From Ktedonobacteraceae bacterium (GTDB lineage Bacteria; Chloroflexota; Ktedonobacteria; Ktedonobacterales; Ktedonobacteraceae), in contig JAFAXQ010000236.1 of NCBI GenBank assembly GCA_019240835.1, forward strand, positions 1-41,070: a DNA stretch of 41,070 nt. The letters run 5' to 3'. A program made the translations under genes and the position numbers. Shown here piece after piece: positions 24,704-32,087 of this stretch. Under the pieces are notes generated by a model. It had not been told where the DNA came from, ran no database searches, and saw nothing but the letters and a program-made list of their open reading frames with translations. The first letter of the stretch is position 1. Every line of letters begins with the position of its first letter.

Positions 24704-25414
24704 TTAGAGTTTGGGGGGAATGAGACCATGATGGATGGCAAAGCGTACCAAGTGGGTAATGTTATGCAGGTCCAACTTCTCCATAATCTTGGCACGATGA
24801 GCCTGCACCGTTTTGATGCTAAGCACGAGGCGGTCCGCGATCTCCCTACTCGTGTGTCCCCTGGCCACCAGTGTGAGAATCTCTAGCTCACGTGGCGTTA
24901 GAACGTGCAGTTCCGTCTCAAGCTGTGTTGTCTCTTGCAGAGAAGATGGCTCTACCGATGAGGAGGTAGCTTCGTTCAGATATGCTCGAATGAGAACTTT
25001 AGCTAAGCCTGGATACAAAAAGACACCGCCCTGTGCCACTGTGCTGACAGCGCTGTGTAGTTCGGCTGGTGCCGCCTTCTTCACAAGGTATCCCGCTGCT
25101 CCTGCATGCAGGGCTTGTAGAAAGTATTCTTCACTCTCATGCATAGTCAGTATGAGGACCTGTGTTTCTGGTTGTCGGCTACGAATGATGCTGCATGCCT
25201 GCAATCCGTCCATCCCTGGCATGCTGATATCCATGACCACCACGTCAGGGCAAAGTCTCTCTACCTGCTCAATCACTTCGTGTCCAGTTCGAGCTTCGCC
25301 CACCACCTGCATCTCGGGCTGTAGTCCGAGCAGTAGCTTCAATCCCTGGCGTAGGATTTCATGATCGTCAGCCAGCACTACACGAATAGAGTGAGTGGAA
25401 GGTGCTTCAGGCAT
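24704..25414 (-). CDS. NarL/LuxR-family response regulator
   Basis: The 236-aa protein has a receiver domain with LADDHE, phospho-acceptor Asp62 (VVVMDISMP) and Lys112 (YLVKKAAP). A polar linker leads to a LuxR-type helix-turn-helix with LTPRELEILTLVARGHTSRE and IADRLVLSIKTVQAHRAKI. I place the start at ATG 25414 (MPEAPSTHSIRVVLADDH), which overlaps the kinase gene by 8 bases; the longer frame to 25516 lies inside the kinase gene. It should be phosphorylated by the kinase just upstream and may control the protease downstream. Confidence 0.93.
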   Translation of the reverse strand: MPEAPSTHSIRVVLADDHEILRQGLKLLLGLQPEMQVVGEARTGHEVIEQVERLCPDVVVMDISMPGMDGLQACSIIRSRQPETQVLILTMHESEEYFLQALHAGAAGYLVKKAAPAELHSAVSTVAQGGVFLYPGLAKVLIRAYLNEATSSSVEPSSLQETTQLETELHVLTPRELEILTLVARGHTSREIADRLVLSIKTVQAHRAKIMEKLDLHNITHLVRFAIHHGLIPPKL

Positions 25415-26474
25415 GCGCCGCCTCTTTCGTACATGGGATAATCGCCTCAACGGTTGTACCTTTTCCTGGTTGAGAGTGAAGAGTGAGAGTACCCCCCAGC
25501 AGGGTAGCCCGCTCATGCATACTCAATGTGCCTAGACCCACATGCGGTTTCGAGGTGTCATAGCCACAGCCATTGTCGCGAATATACAGGCGGAAATGTG
25601 TTGTGTCATGCACAAGTGAGACGAATACGTGCTGGGTATGGGCATGGCGTGCTACATTGGTAAGGCTTTCCTGGGCAATACGGAACAATACGATCTCATG
25701 GGGAGTGGAGCAGTGCTGCCTTACCGCAGAAGTATCTATGCCCTCGGTATGCAGCTCGACAGTCACATGCAGTCGTTCACGACTGTCTTCTGCTAGCCAG
25801 CGGAAGGCCGCGTATAGCCCTAAATCATCAAGCACACGAGGGCGTAGTTGCTGGGCAAGAAGGCGCACATTTTCAAGTGTTGCCTGTGCAATCTCCGCCA
25901 GGGACGAGAGTCCTGTGAACATCTTTTCACGGGCTTGTGCTGAGATCACATCGTGCGGCAGTGCCTGTAGGGTCTGGTTGAGTACCTCCGTGTGAATAAG
26001 AAGCGCAGTTAAATTCTGGCTGCTCTCATCGTGAAGTTCGAGCGCGAGGCGATGGCGCTCTTCTTCTTGTGCTTGCAGAATGAGCATTGCTCGCTCACGG
26101 CGAGCCTCTTCGAGTCGATCAAGCATACTGTTGAAGGCATGGGCAAGTTCACCGATCTCTGAGTCGAGAGGGAGAGCAATTGCACGCTCTTGCGTTGCTC
26201 CTGCACTCACTGCCCGAATGGTGCGTAACAGGCTAAAAAGAGGGCGAAAACTCGCACGCAACAGCAGAGCATTTATTGTTAAACTCAAAAGTGTAGCCAC
26301 GACGATAAAGCTGGTATCAATGAGATAGTGATGTGCTTCCAGATTATGGCTGGTCACCCACAAGCCTGCTAACGCTTCGACGACCAGCATAAGACTGTTC
26401 GCAAGAACAACTTTCTCAAAGAGAGAAAATCGCATATTCAGTCGAAAATAAGACCAAAACGGGCTTCGTTGCAC
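25407..26474 (-). CDS. NarL-type sensor histidine kinase (HAMP, HisKA_3)
   Basis: The 355-aa membrane kinase has two transmembrane helices (~20-40 and ~54-75) with only a short extracytoplasmic loop, HAMP (~72-125), a HisKA_3 domain with His148 in ALELHDESSQNLTALL, and a HATPase domain with AQESLTNVARHA, DNGCGYD and GLGTLSMHERA. The tiny loop suggests sensing within the membrane or by an intracellular partner. The start is GTG 26474, supported by AGGAG 8 bases upstream; ATG 26435 is an alternative. It overlaps the response regulator gene by 8 bases. Confidence 0.92.
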   Translation of the reverse strand: MQRSPFWSYFRLNMRFSLFEKVVLANSLMLVVEALAGLWVTSHNLEAHHYLIDTSFIVVATLLSLTINALLLRASFRPLFSLLRTIRAVSAGATQERAIALPLDSEIGELAHAFNSMLDRLEEARRERAMLILQAQEEERHRLALELHDESSQNLTALLIHTEVLNQTLQALPHDVISAQAREKMFTGLSSLAEIAQATLENVRLLAQQLRPRVLDDLGLYAAFRWLAEDSRERLHVTVELHTEGIDTSAVRQHCSTPHEIVLFRIAQESLTNVARHAHTQHVFVSLVHDTTHFRLYIRDNGCGYDTSKPHVGLGTLSMHERATLLGGTLTLHSQPGKGTTVEAIIPCTKEAAHA

Positions 26475-26525
26475 GCTATATGCTCCTCACTGTTGTTGCG
26501 GAGATGCCACCAATCTTCTTATCAA

Positions 26526-26554
26526 ACTGTACGATTCATATCGCCAACCGTCAA
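26526..26554 (-). promoter_or_regulatory. Promoter of the NarL two-component/sedolisin operon
   Basis: On the minus strand TTGACG (26549-26554) and TACAGT (26526-26531) are 17 bases apart. The predicted start near 26519 leaves a leader of about 45 bases with an AGGAG ribosome site before GTG 26474. It partly faces the divergent promoter at 26561-26569. Confidence 0.6.
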
Positions 26555-26560
26555 GTCATG

Positions 26561-26569
26561 TGATATGAT
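26561..26569 (+). promoter_or_regulatory. Extended -10 promoter giving a likely leaderless DprE1-like mRNA
   Basis: TGATATGAT (26561-26569) is an extended -10 box. The ATG of the oxidase is at 26579, only 9 bases later, so transcription should begin about 2-3 bases before the start codon. No Shine-Dalgarno is present. Confidence 0.55.
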
Positions 26570-26578
26570 AGCACAAGT

Positions 26579-27925
26579 ATGCCTCACACGTTTCATACAA
26601 ACACGACAACAAGACTGCAATCCTGGGGGCACTATCCACAGCTTGAGCCAGACGCAGTTGTACCTGCCTTCTGGTTAAGCGACCTGCCCGATCTTGCCTC
26701 GTTTGAACGGCCTGTGCTGCCCTTCGCTTACGGGCGCAGCTATGGTGATAGTTGTCTCAACGAGGGTGGAGTGTCGCTCGATGTGAGCTATTTAAAGCGC
26801 TTCATCTCCTTTGACCCCATAGAGGGTCTGCTACGCTGCGAAGCAGGCGTGTCACTGGCCGACATACTGCAGGTCGTTGTGCCACGCGGCTGGTTTCTGC
26901 CCGTCAGTCCCGGCACCAAGTTCGTCTCGGTTGGCGGGGCGATTGCTAATGACATTCACGGCAAGAATCACCATAGAGCTGGCACCTTCGGTTGCCATGT
27001 TACCTGCTTTGAATTATTGCGCTCCGATGGTCGGCGTCTGTTGTGCTCTCCCTGCGAGAATAGGGAACTATTTTGTGCTACGATTGCTGGCCTAGGGCTT
27101 ACTGGCCTGATTCTCTGGGCCGAGTTTCGCTTGAAGCCTATTGTGAACCCTTTTATCGATATGGAGAGCATTCGCTTCTCCTCGCTTGACGAGTTCCTAC
27201 AACTCTCCGCCGACTCAGACCCGAACTTCGAGTATACTGTCGCCTGGGTGGATTGCCTCCGCAGTGGGCGTAGTCTTGGGCGTGGCCTTTTCATGCGCGG
27301 CAACCATAATTGCTCTCAAGCATATAGTGCGAGACGTATACCTGCAAAGCTACCATTAGCCATCCCCTTTGACTTGCCTTCTTTCATCTTGAACACCCTA
27401 ACTGTCAAAGCTTTCAATGAGGTCTACTATCACAAGCAGATAAGCAAAGTGTTAGGCAGAGTTATGTCTTATGAATCCTTTTTCTATCCGCTCGACGCTA
27501 TTGAGCAGTGGAACCGCCTGTATGGTAAGCGGGGCTTTCTGCAGTACCAGTGCGTTGTCCCTTTCGACAATGGAGGCGAGGTCATGAAAGAGCTGCTACG
27601 GCGCATCAGTCGCTCAGGTGAAGGTTCATTTCTAGCAGTGCTCAAAACCTTCGGTGAGGTCCCCTCGCCAGGCATGCTCTCGTTCCCTCGGCCAGGTATA
27701 ACACTGGCTCTGGACTTCTCCTACCATGGCAAGAAGACACTGCAACTGTGCGAGGAGCTAGACGGCATCGTACGCCAAAGTGGGGGCTGTGTGTATCCAG
27801 CCAAAGATGCACGTATGAGTAGTGAGAGTTTCCAGACCTACTTTCCACAATGGCGTGAGTTCGAGCACTGTATCGACCCGAAGTTCTCCTCTAGTTTCTG
27901 GCGTCGCGTCGTACCTGCAGGATGA
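26579..27925 (+). CDS. DprE1-like FAD-dependent decaprenylphosphoryl-ribose 2-oxidase homologue
   Basis: The 448-aa flavoprotein has a VAO-type FAD-binding domain with FAYGRSYGDSCLN (49-61), PVSPGTKFVSVGGAIANDIHG (108-128) and GKNHHRAGTFG (128-138), and a C-terminal substrate domain with YQCVVPF, AKDAR (Lys409) and an FxxxxPQW segment. These match mycobacterial DprE1, which oxidises decaprenylphosphoryl-ribose as the first half of epimerisation to the arabinose donor. The next gene is a DprE2-like reductase, which supports the call. Where M. tuberculosis DprE1 has the benzothiazinone-reactive Cys387 (NICVDF), this protein has Ala377 (TLALDF). The product in this organism could be another polyprenyl-linked sugar. 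The start ATG has no ribosome site and follows an extended -10 closely. Confidence 0.85.
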   Translation: MPHTFHTNTTTRLQSWGHYPQLEPDAVVPAFWLSDLPDLASFERPVLPFAYGRSYGDSCLNEGGVSLDVSYLKRFISFDPIEGLLRCEAGVSLADILQVVVPRGWFLPVSPGTKFVSVGGAIANDIHGKNHHRAGTFGCHVTCFELLRSDGRRLLCSPCENRELFCATIAGLGLTGLILWAEFRLKPIVNPFIDMESIRFSSLDEFLQLSADSDPNFEYTVAWVDCLRSGRSLGRGLFMRGNHNCSQAYSARRIPAKLPLAIPFDLPSFILNTLTVKAFNEVYYHKQISKVLGRVMSYESFFYPLDAIEQWNRLYGKRGFLQYQCVVPFDNGGEVMKELLRRISRSGEGSFLAVLKTFGEVPSPGMLSFPRPGITLALDFSYHGKKTLQLCEELDGIVRQSGGCVYPAKDARMSSESFQTYFPQWREFEHCIDPKFSSSFWRRVVPAG

Positions 27926-27941
27926 TTGGATGAAGTTCTAG

Positions 27942-28676
27942 ATGAAAGTAATAATAATAGGAGCCACCTCTGCCATTGCCCATGAAACGGCCAAATGTTT
28001 CGCTAAGCACAGCGCAGAACTCTTTCTCGTTGGCCGTGACGACGCGAAAGTAACAGTGGTGGCTAACGACCTCAAAGTACGAGGTGCTAAGCGCGTAGCT
28101 ACCTTTGTACTCGATCTCAGCGAACTGGACCGACATCAGCAGATGTTCGATAGTGCTGTTGCGACACTGCATAGCATAGACATGCTCTTGATCGCTTACG
28201 GCACGTTGGGGAATCAGCGCCTTTGCGAACAGAGCGTTGCCGAAACATTGCAGCAGTTCACCAATAATTGTACTAGCGTCATCTCGTTGCTCACGATTAG
28301 CGCCAACTATTTTGAGCAGCAGAGACACGGTTGTATCGCGGTCATCTCCTCCGCTGCTGGTGATCGTGGACGGCAGAGCAACTATATCTACGGCACAAGC
28401 AAAGCAGCAGTAAGCACCTTCTTACAGGGCTTGCGTAACCGCCTGTACAAAGCTGGTGTCTCCGTCGTGACCATCAAGCCCGGCTTCGTTGATACCCCCA
28501 TGACGGTACATTTGAAGAAAGGACCACTCTTCGCATCAGCGCGTTCTGTCGGTGAGGGCGTGTATCATGCCATGAAACAAGGAAGTGACATTGTCTACCT
28601 GCCCTGGTTCTGGCGTCCGATTATGATTGTTGTAAGAAGCTTGCCCGAGAGCATTTTCAAAAGATTATCCCTATAA
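27942..28676 (+). CDS. DprE2-like short-chain dehydrogenase (keto-sugar reductase)
   Basis: The 244-aa SDR has a nucleotide-binding start MKVIIIGATSAIAHETA, an AYGTLGNQ segment, catalytic Ser136/137 with Tyr150 and Lys154 (YIYGTSK), and a C-terminal PESIFKRLSL that resembles the DprE2 ending. DprE2 reduces the 2-keto intermediate made by DprE1 with NADH, finishing the ribose to arabinose epimerisation on the lipid carrier. It follows the DprE1-like gene after 16 bases, so the two are cotranscribed. Its stop is 5 bases from the stop of the convergent surface-protein gene. A generic SDR remains possible but the pairing is telling. Confidence 0.84.
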   Translation: MKVIIIGATSAIAHETAKCFAKHSAELFLVGRDDAKVTVVANDLKVRGAKRVATFVLDLSELDRHQQMFDSAVATLHSIDMLLIAYGTLGNQRLCEQSVAETLQQFTNNCTSVISLLTISANYFEQQRHGCIAVISSAAGDRGRQSNYIYGTSKAAVSTFLQGLRNRLYKAGVSVVTIKPGFVDTPMTVHLKKGPLFASARSVGEGVYHAMKQGSDIVYLPWFWRPIMIVVRSLPESIFKRLSL

Positions 28677-28681
28677 ATCAT

Positions 28682-29626
28682 CTAGATTTTGCGCGAATAC
28701 ATCACGAACAGGATAACGCCTACTATTACTAGGAGGATACCTAGCCCTCCTAGCGTAAAGAGGAGAAACGTATTCTTCGTAATGCCTCCCGTGCCATTGC
28801 CTGCACCACCCGATGGTGTCGCTGTGGCTACGGGCGTCGTTGGTAATGGAGTGGGAGTCGGAGTGACCGTGGGTGTAGGCGTTGCGGCAAGCGTAACTGT
28901 CACAGCATTGCTTAGTAGCTTCGTCATAGCAGGAGTATTCTCGTTTGGAGCGTAGACACGGACAGAGTAGGTCATAGGGTGAGCATTGCTGGGGATAGTG
29001 AGCATAGCAGTAAAGTTTCCGGCTGCATCAGAATTGACCACATTGCTCACAATAGCTGGACCGTTGTCACCACTGGTTATCAAGACATTGAGTTGCTGTG
29101 ATGGCAGCCAATTTGCGCCTGTGACTGTAACCACTGCGCCCTGCGCCACACTGGTTGGTGACACATTGACTGTGACAGGCTGAGCGGCAGTAAACGTGTT
29201 GGAGGAGAGTGCCTGACTAGTAAGAGAAAGTACGCAGACATAATAGACGCTGCCAGGTACTGCTGCGTTATCAGGCCACGTAGTATCTACGCTCAATGCT
29301 GCCCCTTTCGTCATCGCAGTAGGACTTGTAGTGAACACATTAAGATTGGGATCATCAGGCTGACAATGCGCTGGATCAGAATTGGTCGTCGTGAAAAGCT
29401 GAACAGTAGTAGGAATGGGGGCAAAGCCTGTGCCTACGATTTGTACTTTCGTACCTGCATGACCGCCGACAGCCGCATTACTGACGGAGGGTTGCGTAAT
29501 CATCACCTGTGGTTGAAGGTTATAGGCAGCTAGCGCTTCTTGCGAGTGCAGAACTACGCCCGTGCTGAGTAGTCCCACAGCATAACAGAGAAGCAGTAGG
29601 AGTCTCTTTATGTCTATTTTAAACAC
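28682..29626 (-). CDS. Membrane-anchored surface protein with IPT-like domains and PT-rich stalk
   Basis: The protein has an N-terminal signal sequence (LLLLLCYAVGLL, cleavage likely after ALA-AYN) and two beta-sandwich repeats of the IPT/TIG kind (QPSVSNAAVGGHAGTKVQIVG and VSPTSVAQGAVVTVTGANW). A stalk rich in threonine and proline (TPTPTVTPTPTP) follows, then a C-terminal membrane helix with a short basic tail (MYSRKI). It should be displayed on the cell surface, held by its C-terminus. Its ligand is unknown. GTG 29626 is chosen because the signal sequence then has a normal length and the gene begins 13 bases after the rlmB stop; the frame is open to 29680. It is the distal gene of the rplS-rnhB-rlmB cluster. 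Confidence 0.75.
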   Translation of the reverse strand: MFKIDIKRLLLLLCYAVGLLSTGVVLHSQEALAAYNLQPQVMITQPSVSNAAVGGHAGTKVQIVGTGFAPIPTTVQLFTTTNSDPAHCQPDDPNLNVFTTSPTAMTKGAALSVDTTWPDNAAVPGSVYYVCVLSLTSQALSSNTFTAAQPVTVNVSPTSVAQGAVVTVTGANWLPSQQLNVLITSGDNGPAIVSNVVNSDAAGNFTAMLTIPSNAHPMTYSVRVYAPNENTPAMTKLLSNAVTVTLAATPTPTVTPTPTPLPTTPVATATPSGGAGNGTGGITKNTFLLFTLGGLGILLVIVGVILFVMYSRKI

Positions 29627-29639
29627 AACATTCTCTCTC

Positions 29640-30389
29640 TTAGCCCTGCTGCGCCTTCTCTCTCTGCCGCAGTGCTTCATACAGAGCGATACTGCCCGCG
29701 ACCGCAGCGTTCAAAGAGTTGATATGGCCGTACATAGGCAGTCTGATGAGCAAGTCGCAGTGTTCGCGCACCAGACGGCTAATGCCCTTGCCCTCATTGC
29801 CTACAACCAGCGCCAGTGGCCCCGTGAGATCGGCTTGGTGATAAAGGGTTTTCGACTCACCTGCCAGCCCCACAACCCAGATATTCTGCTTCTTGAGTGC
29901 TTCAACAACACGCGATAAGTTCGTCTCCTGGGCAATGAGTAAGTGTTCGGTCGCTCCTGCAGAGGTTTTGACAACGGTAGCGTTGACCGCCGCGGCGCGA
30001 TGCTCTGGCAGAATAACGCCATGTACCCCCGCTGCTTCAGCCGTACGCAGCAATGAGCCTAGGTTGTTGACATCCTGAATAGCATCAAGGATGAGCAGGA
30101 AGGATGCCTCATGCTTGTGCTGCGCACAAGCAAGTATCTGCTCGATATCTGCGTATTGGCGCTCTTCAACCATCAAGACGCAGCCCTGGTGGACAGCGCC
30201 ATGACAGAGCTGATCGAGACGCGCCCGTGACACGCCCTCAACAGGGATGCGCCGCCGCTCCGCTGCCTCTAGAATCGCGGATACAACAGGCGCTCCTCGT
30301 TGCCCCTCTGCCAACAAGAGACGCTTGACTTGTCGCGTAGAATGAAGCGTCTCCAGTACGGAGTTGCGTCCCCAGATGTATTCTGCCAT
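29640..30389 (-). CDS. rlmB: TrmH/SpoU-family rRNA 2'-O-methyltransferase (RlmB type)
   Basis: The 249-aa protein has an N-terminal RNA-binding domain starting EYIWGRNSVLETL and a SpoU methyltransferase domain with the three knot motifs: NNLGSLLRTAEAAGVHGVI, LALVVGNEGKGIS and INSLNAAVAGSIALYEAL. RlmB methylates G2251 of 23S rRNA in E. coli. It is encoded 24 bases after rnhB on the same strand. The ribosome site before ATG 30389 is weak. Confidence 0.92.
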   Translation of the reverse strand: MAEYIWGRNSVLETLHSTRQVKRLLLAEGQRGAPVVSAILEAAERRRIPVEGVSRARLDQLCHGAVHQGCVLMVEERQYADIEQILACAQHKHEASFLLILDAIQDVNNLGSLLRTAEAAGVHGVILPEHRAAAVNATVVKTSAGATEHLLIAQETNLSRVVEALKKQNIWVVGLAGESKTLYHQADLTGPLALVVGNEGKGISRLVREHCDLLIRLPMYGHINSLNAAVAGSIALYEALRQREKAQQG

Positions 30390-30413
30390 AATGCTTCGTG
30401 CCTATCTTCGCTG

Positions 30414-31064
30414 CTAGTTTTTGCTTTTATTGACGACATGTGACAGCAACTCATGCACAGGCGCGAAGCTTTTGCGGTGATGAGGGGTGACACCGTAGCG
30501 TTGTAGTGCCGCGAGATGGGCTGCCGTTCCATAGCCCTTGTGCTGAGCGAAACCATATGCCGGGTATTGTTCGTGCAGTTGGAGCATGAGACGGTCACGT
30601 GTTACCTTAGCGATAACGGAGGCGGCAGCGATGGAAAGACAGTGTACATCTCCCTTGATGATGGAGCGCTGCGGCAATGCAACGTTGTGCAGAAGCAAGG
30701 CATCAAGTAAGAGTGCCTGCGGTGCTAGCGACAGTTGGGAAAGAGCGCTGCACATAGCATGCTTTGTGGCATAGAGAATATTTCGTTCGTCAATCAGTTC
30801 AACCGACCCCATGCCTACTCCAACAGCAAGTGCACGCTGCATCACCACATCGTAGAGCCGTTTCCGTGCTAGCGGTGTGAGTTGTTTAGAGTCTTGTACA
30901 CCGGCGAAGTGAGATAAGATGGTGCTTACTCCATCACTGAGCCGTATGAGAACAGCAGCGGCCAACACCGGACCCGCCAGACAACCTCGGCCAGCCTCAT
31001 CGAGTCCAGCAACCAGGCAATAGCCTTGTGCGTACAGGGCCATTTCCTCCGCCAATGTCGGCAT
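30414..31064 (-). CDS. rnhB: Ribonuclease HII
   Basis: The 216-aa enzyme has the RNase HII motif GLDEAGRGCLAGPV with catalytic Asp22 and Glu23, SKQLTPLARKRLYD, the segment LLDALLLHN, and IIKGDVHCLSIAAASVIAKVTRD. It cleaves RNA in RNA-DNA hybrids and at misincorporated ribonucleotides. I place the start at ATG 31064, 4 bases after the rplS stop, which avoids the 47-base overlap of the longer frame to 31115. The rplS-rnhB order is common in bacteria. Confidence 0.94.
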   Translation of the reverse strand: MPTLAEEMALYAQGYCLVAGLDEAGRGCLAGPVLAAAVLIRLSDGVSTILSHFAGVQDSKQLTPLARKRLYDVVMQRALAVGVGMGSVELIDERNILYATKHAMCSALSQLSLAPQALLLDALLLHNVALPQRSIIKGDVHCLSIAAASVIAKVTRDRLMLQLHEQYPAYGFAQHKGYGTAAHLAALQRYGVTPHHRKSFAPVHELLSHVVNKSKN

Positions 31065-31068
31065 TTGT

Positions 31069-31542
31069 TTAGGCTTCACCGACGCCGCTTTGAGTAGCAG
31101 CCTCTGACGCGGCAACTTTCTCTGTCCTGGCGGCTTCTTTTGCAGCTAACTGCTTGCTGGTCATGGGACGAAGTTCTTTCAAGCGAGCCGCTTTACCAGT
31201 GAGGCCACGCAGGTAGTAGAGCTGTTTGCGGCGCACACGCGCATGACGGAGCACCTCAATTTTCTCAATGCGTGGTGAGTGGAGAAGAAATGTGCGCTCG
31301 ACCCCTACACCGTTAGTGATGCGGCGCACGGTAAAGTTACGATTCACGCTGCCACCACGCAAGCGGATAACAACACCCTCAAAGGGCTGCAGACGTTCGC
31401 GGTTTCCTTCAACAACTTTCACTTGCAGGCGAACCGTATCGCCCGATTGGATCTCTGGTCTATCCTTGCGTAACTGAGCAACTTCAACAGCGGCCAGTAG
31501 TGCCCGTCCTGCCGGCTTCGTTACAACATTTTTGTCGGCCAT
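31069..31542 (-). CDS. rplS: 50S ribosomal protein L19
   Basis: The 157-aa protein shows the L19 core: [54 protein letters not shown] and [22 protein letters not shown]. The last ~30 residues are an alanine/glutamate-rich extension beyond the usual ~115-120 residues. A perfect GGAGG lies 9 bases before ATG 31542. Confidence 0.97.
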   Translation of the reverse strand: MADKNVVTKPAGRALLAAVEVAQLRKDRPEIQSGDTVRLQVKVVEGNRERLQPFEGVVIRLRGGSVNRNFTVRRITNGVGVERTFLLHSPRIEKIEVLRHARVRRKQLYYLRGLTGKAARLKELRPMTSKQLAAKEAARTEKVAASEAATQSGVGEA

Positions 31543-31615
31543 CCCTAAAAACCTCCTATGCGCTCAGTACTCGGCAAGAGTGAATAGATAGATGCAGAGC
31601 AACAGGCGCAAAAAC

Positions 31616-31888
31616 CTACATCGACTTTGCATTGAGATGCTTCATCAGGCGCGATTTGCGACGAGCAGCGTTATTCCTGTGAATAACACCTTTTCTTGCA
31701 GCACGGTCTAACGCGCTTGCAGCAACACGAACAGCCTCGGTTGCAGCCTCGGTAGTCGTAGTAGGGGAGGCGATAGCCTGACGCGCCTTGGTAATCTGTG
31801 TTCTCACGAGCGATTTAATGCTGCGGTTGTGTGCGCGGCGCTTCTCTTCCTGGCGCATGCGCTTCTCAGCAGCGGCATTATTGGGCAT
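31616..31888 (-). CDS. rpsT: 30S ribosomal protein S20
   Basis: The 90-aa basic protein matches S20: MPNNAAAEKRMRQEEKRR, HNRSIKSLVRT, then ALDRAARKGVIHRNNAARRKSRL. It binds 16S rRNA early in small-subunit assembly. No Shine-Dalgarno is seen; three AAAG units lie just before the ATG instead. It is 73 bases upstream of rplS on the same strand. Nothing recognisable lies in 31543-31615. Confidence 0.95.
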   Translation of the reverse strand: MPNNAAAEKRMRQEEKRRAHNRSIKSLVRTQITKARQAIASPTTTTEAATEAVRVAASALDRAARKGVIHRNNAARRKSRLMKHLNAKSM

Positions 31889-32032
31889 TGTTTGTTTCTT
31901 TCTTTCTTTATTTCAATCCTCTACGAAGCGTCTCCCTCTTCACACAGGCCCCTCCAATACCGACAGTGCTTGTCGGACTTCGTGCCCGTAGATTATAGCA
32001 GAAGTGAATTCACTCTGTCAAACAAAAGCACG

Positions 32033-32085
32033 AAAAATTGCTACCATTCAACGTTAGGCTTCGCTCGGTACTGAATGGTAGCAAT
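32033..32085 (-). terminator. Intrinsic terminator of the L,D-transpeptidase gene
   Basis: ATTGCTACCATTCA (32037-32050) and TGAATGGTAGCAAT (32072-32085) form a perfect 14-bp stem with a 21-base loop. On the minus strand it starts 2 bases after the gene's stop and is followed by TTTTTCG. It separates this gene from rpsT downstream on the same strand. The remaining bases to 31889 presumably contain the rpsT promoter. Confidence 0.8.
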
Positions 32086-32087
32086 CT

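Noticed and set aside
24813-25364. 183-codon plus-strand frame opposite the NarL-type regulator
   Set aside because: It is antisense to a clear receiver/HTH gene and has serine/cysteine-rich composition typical of shadow frames.
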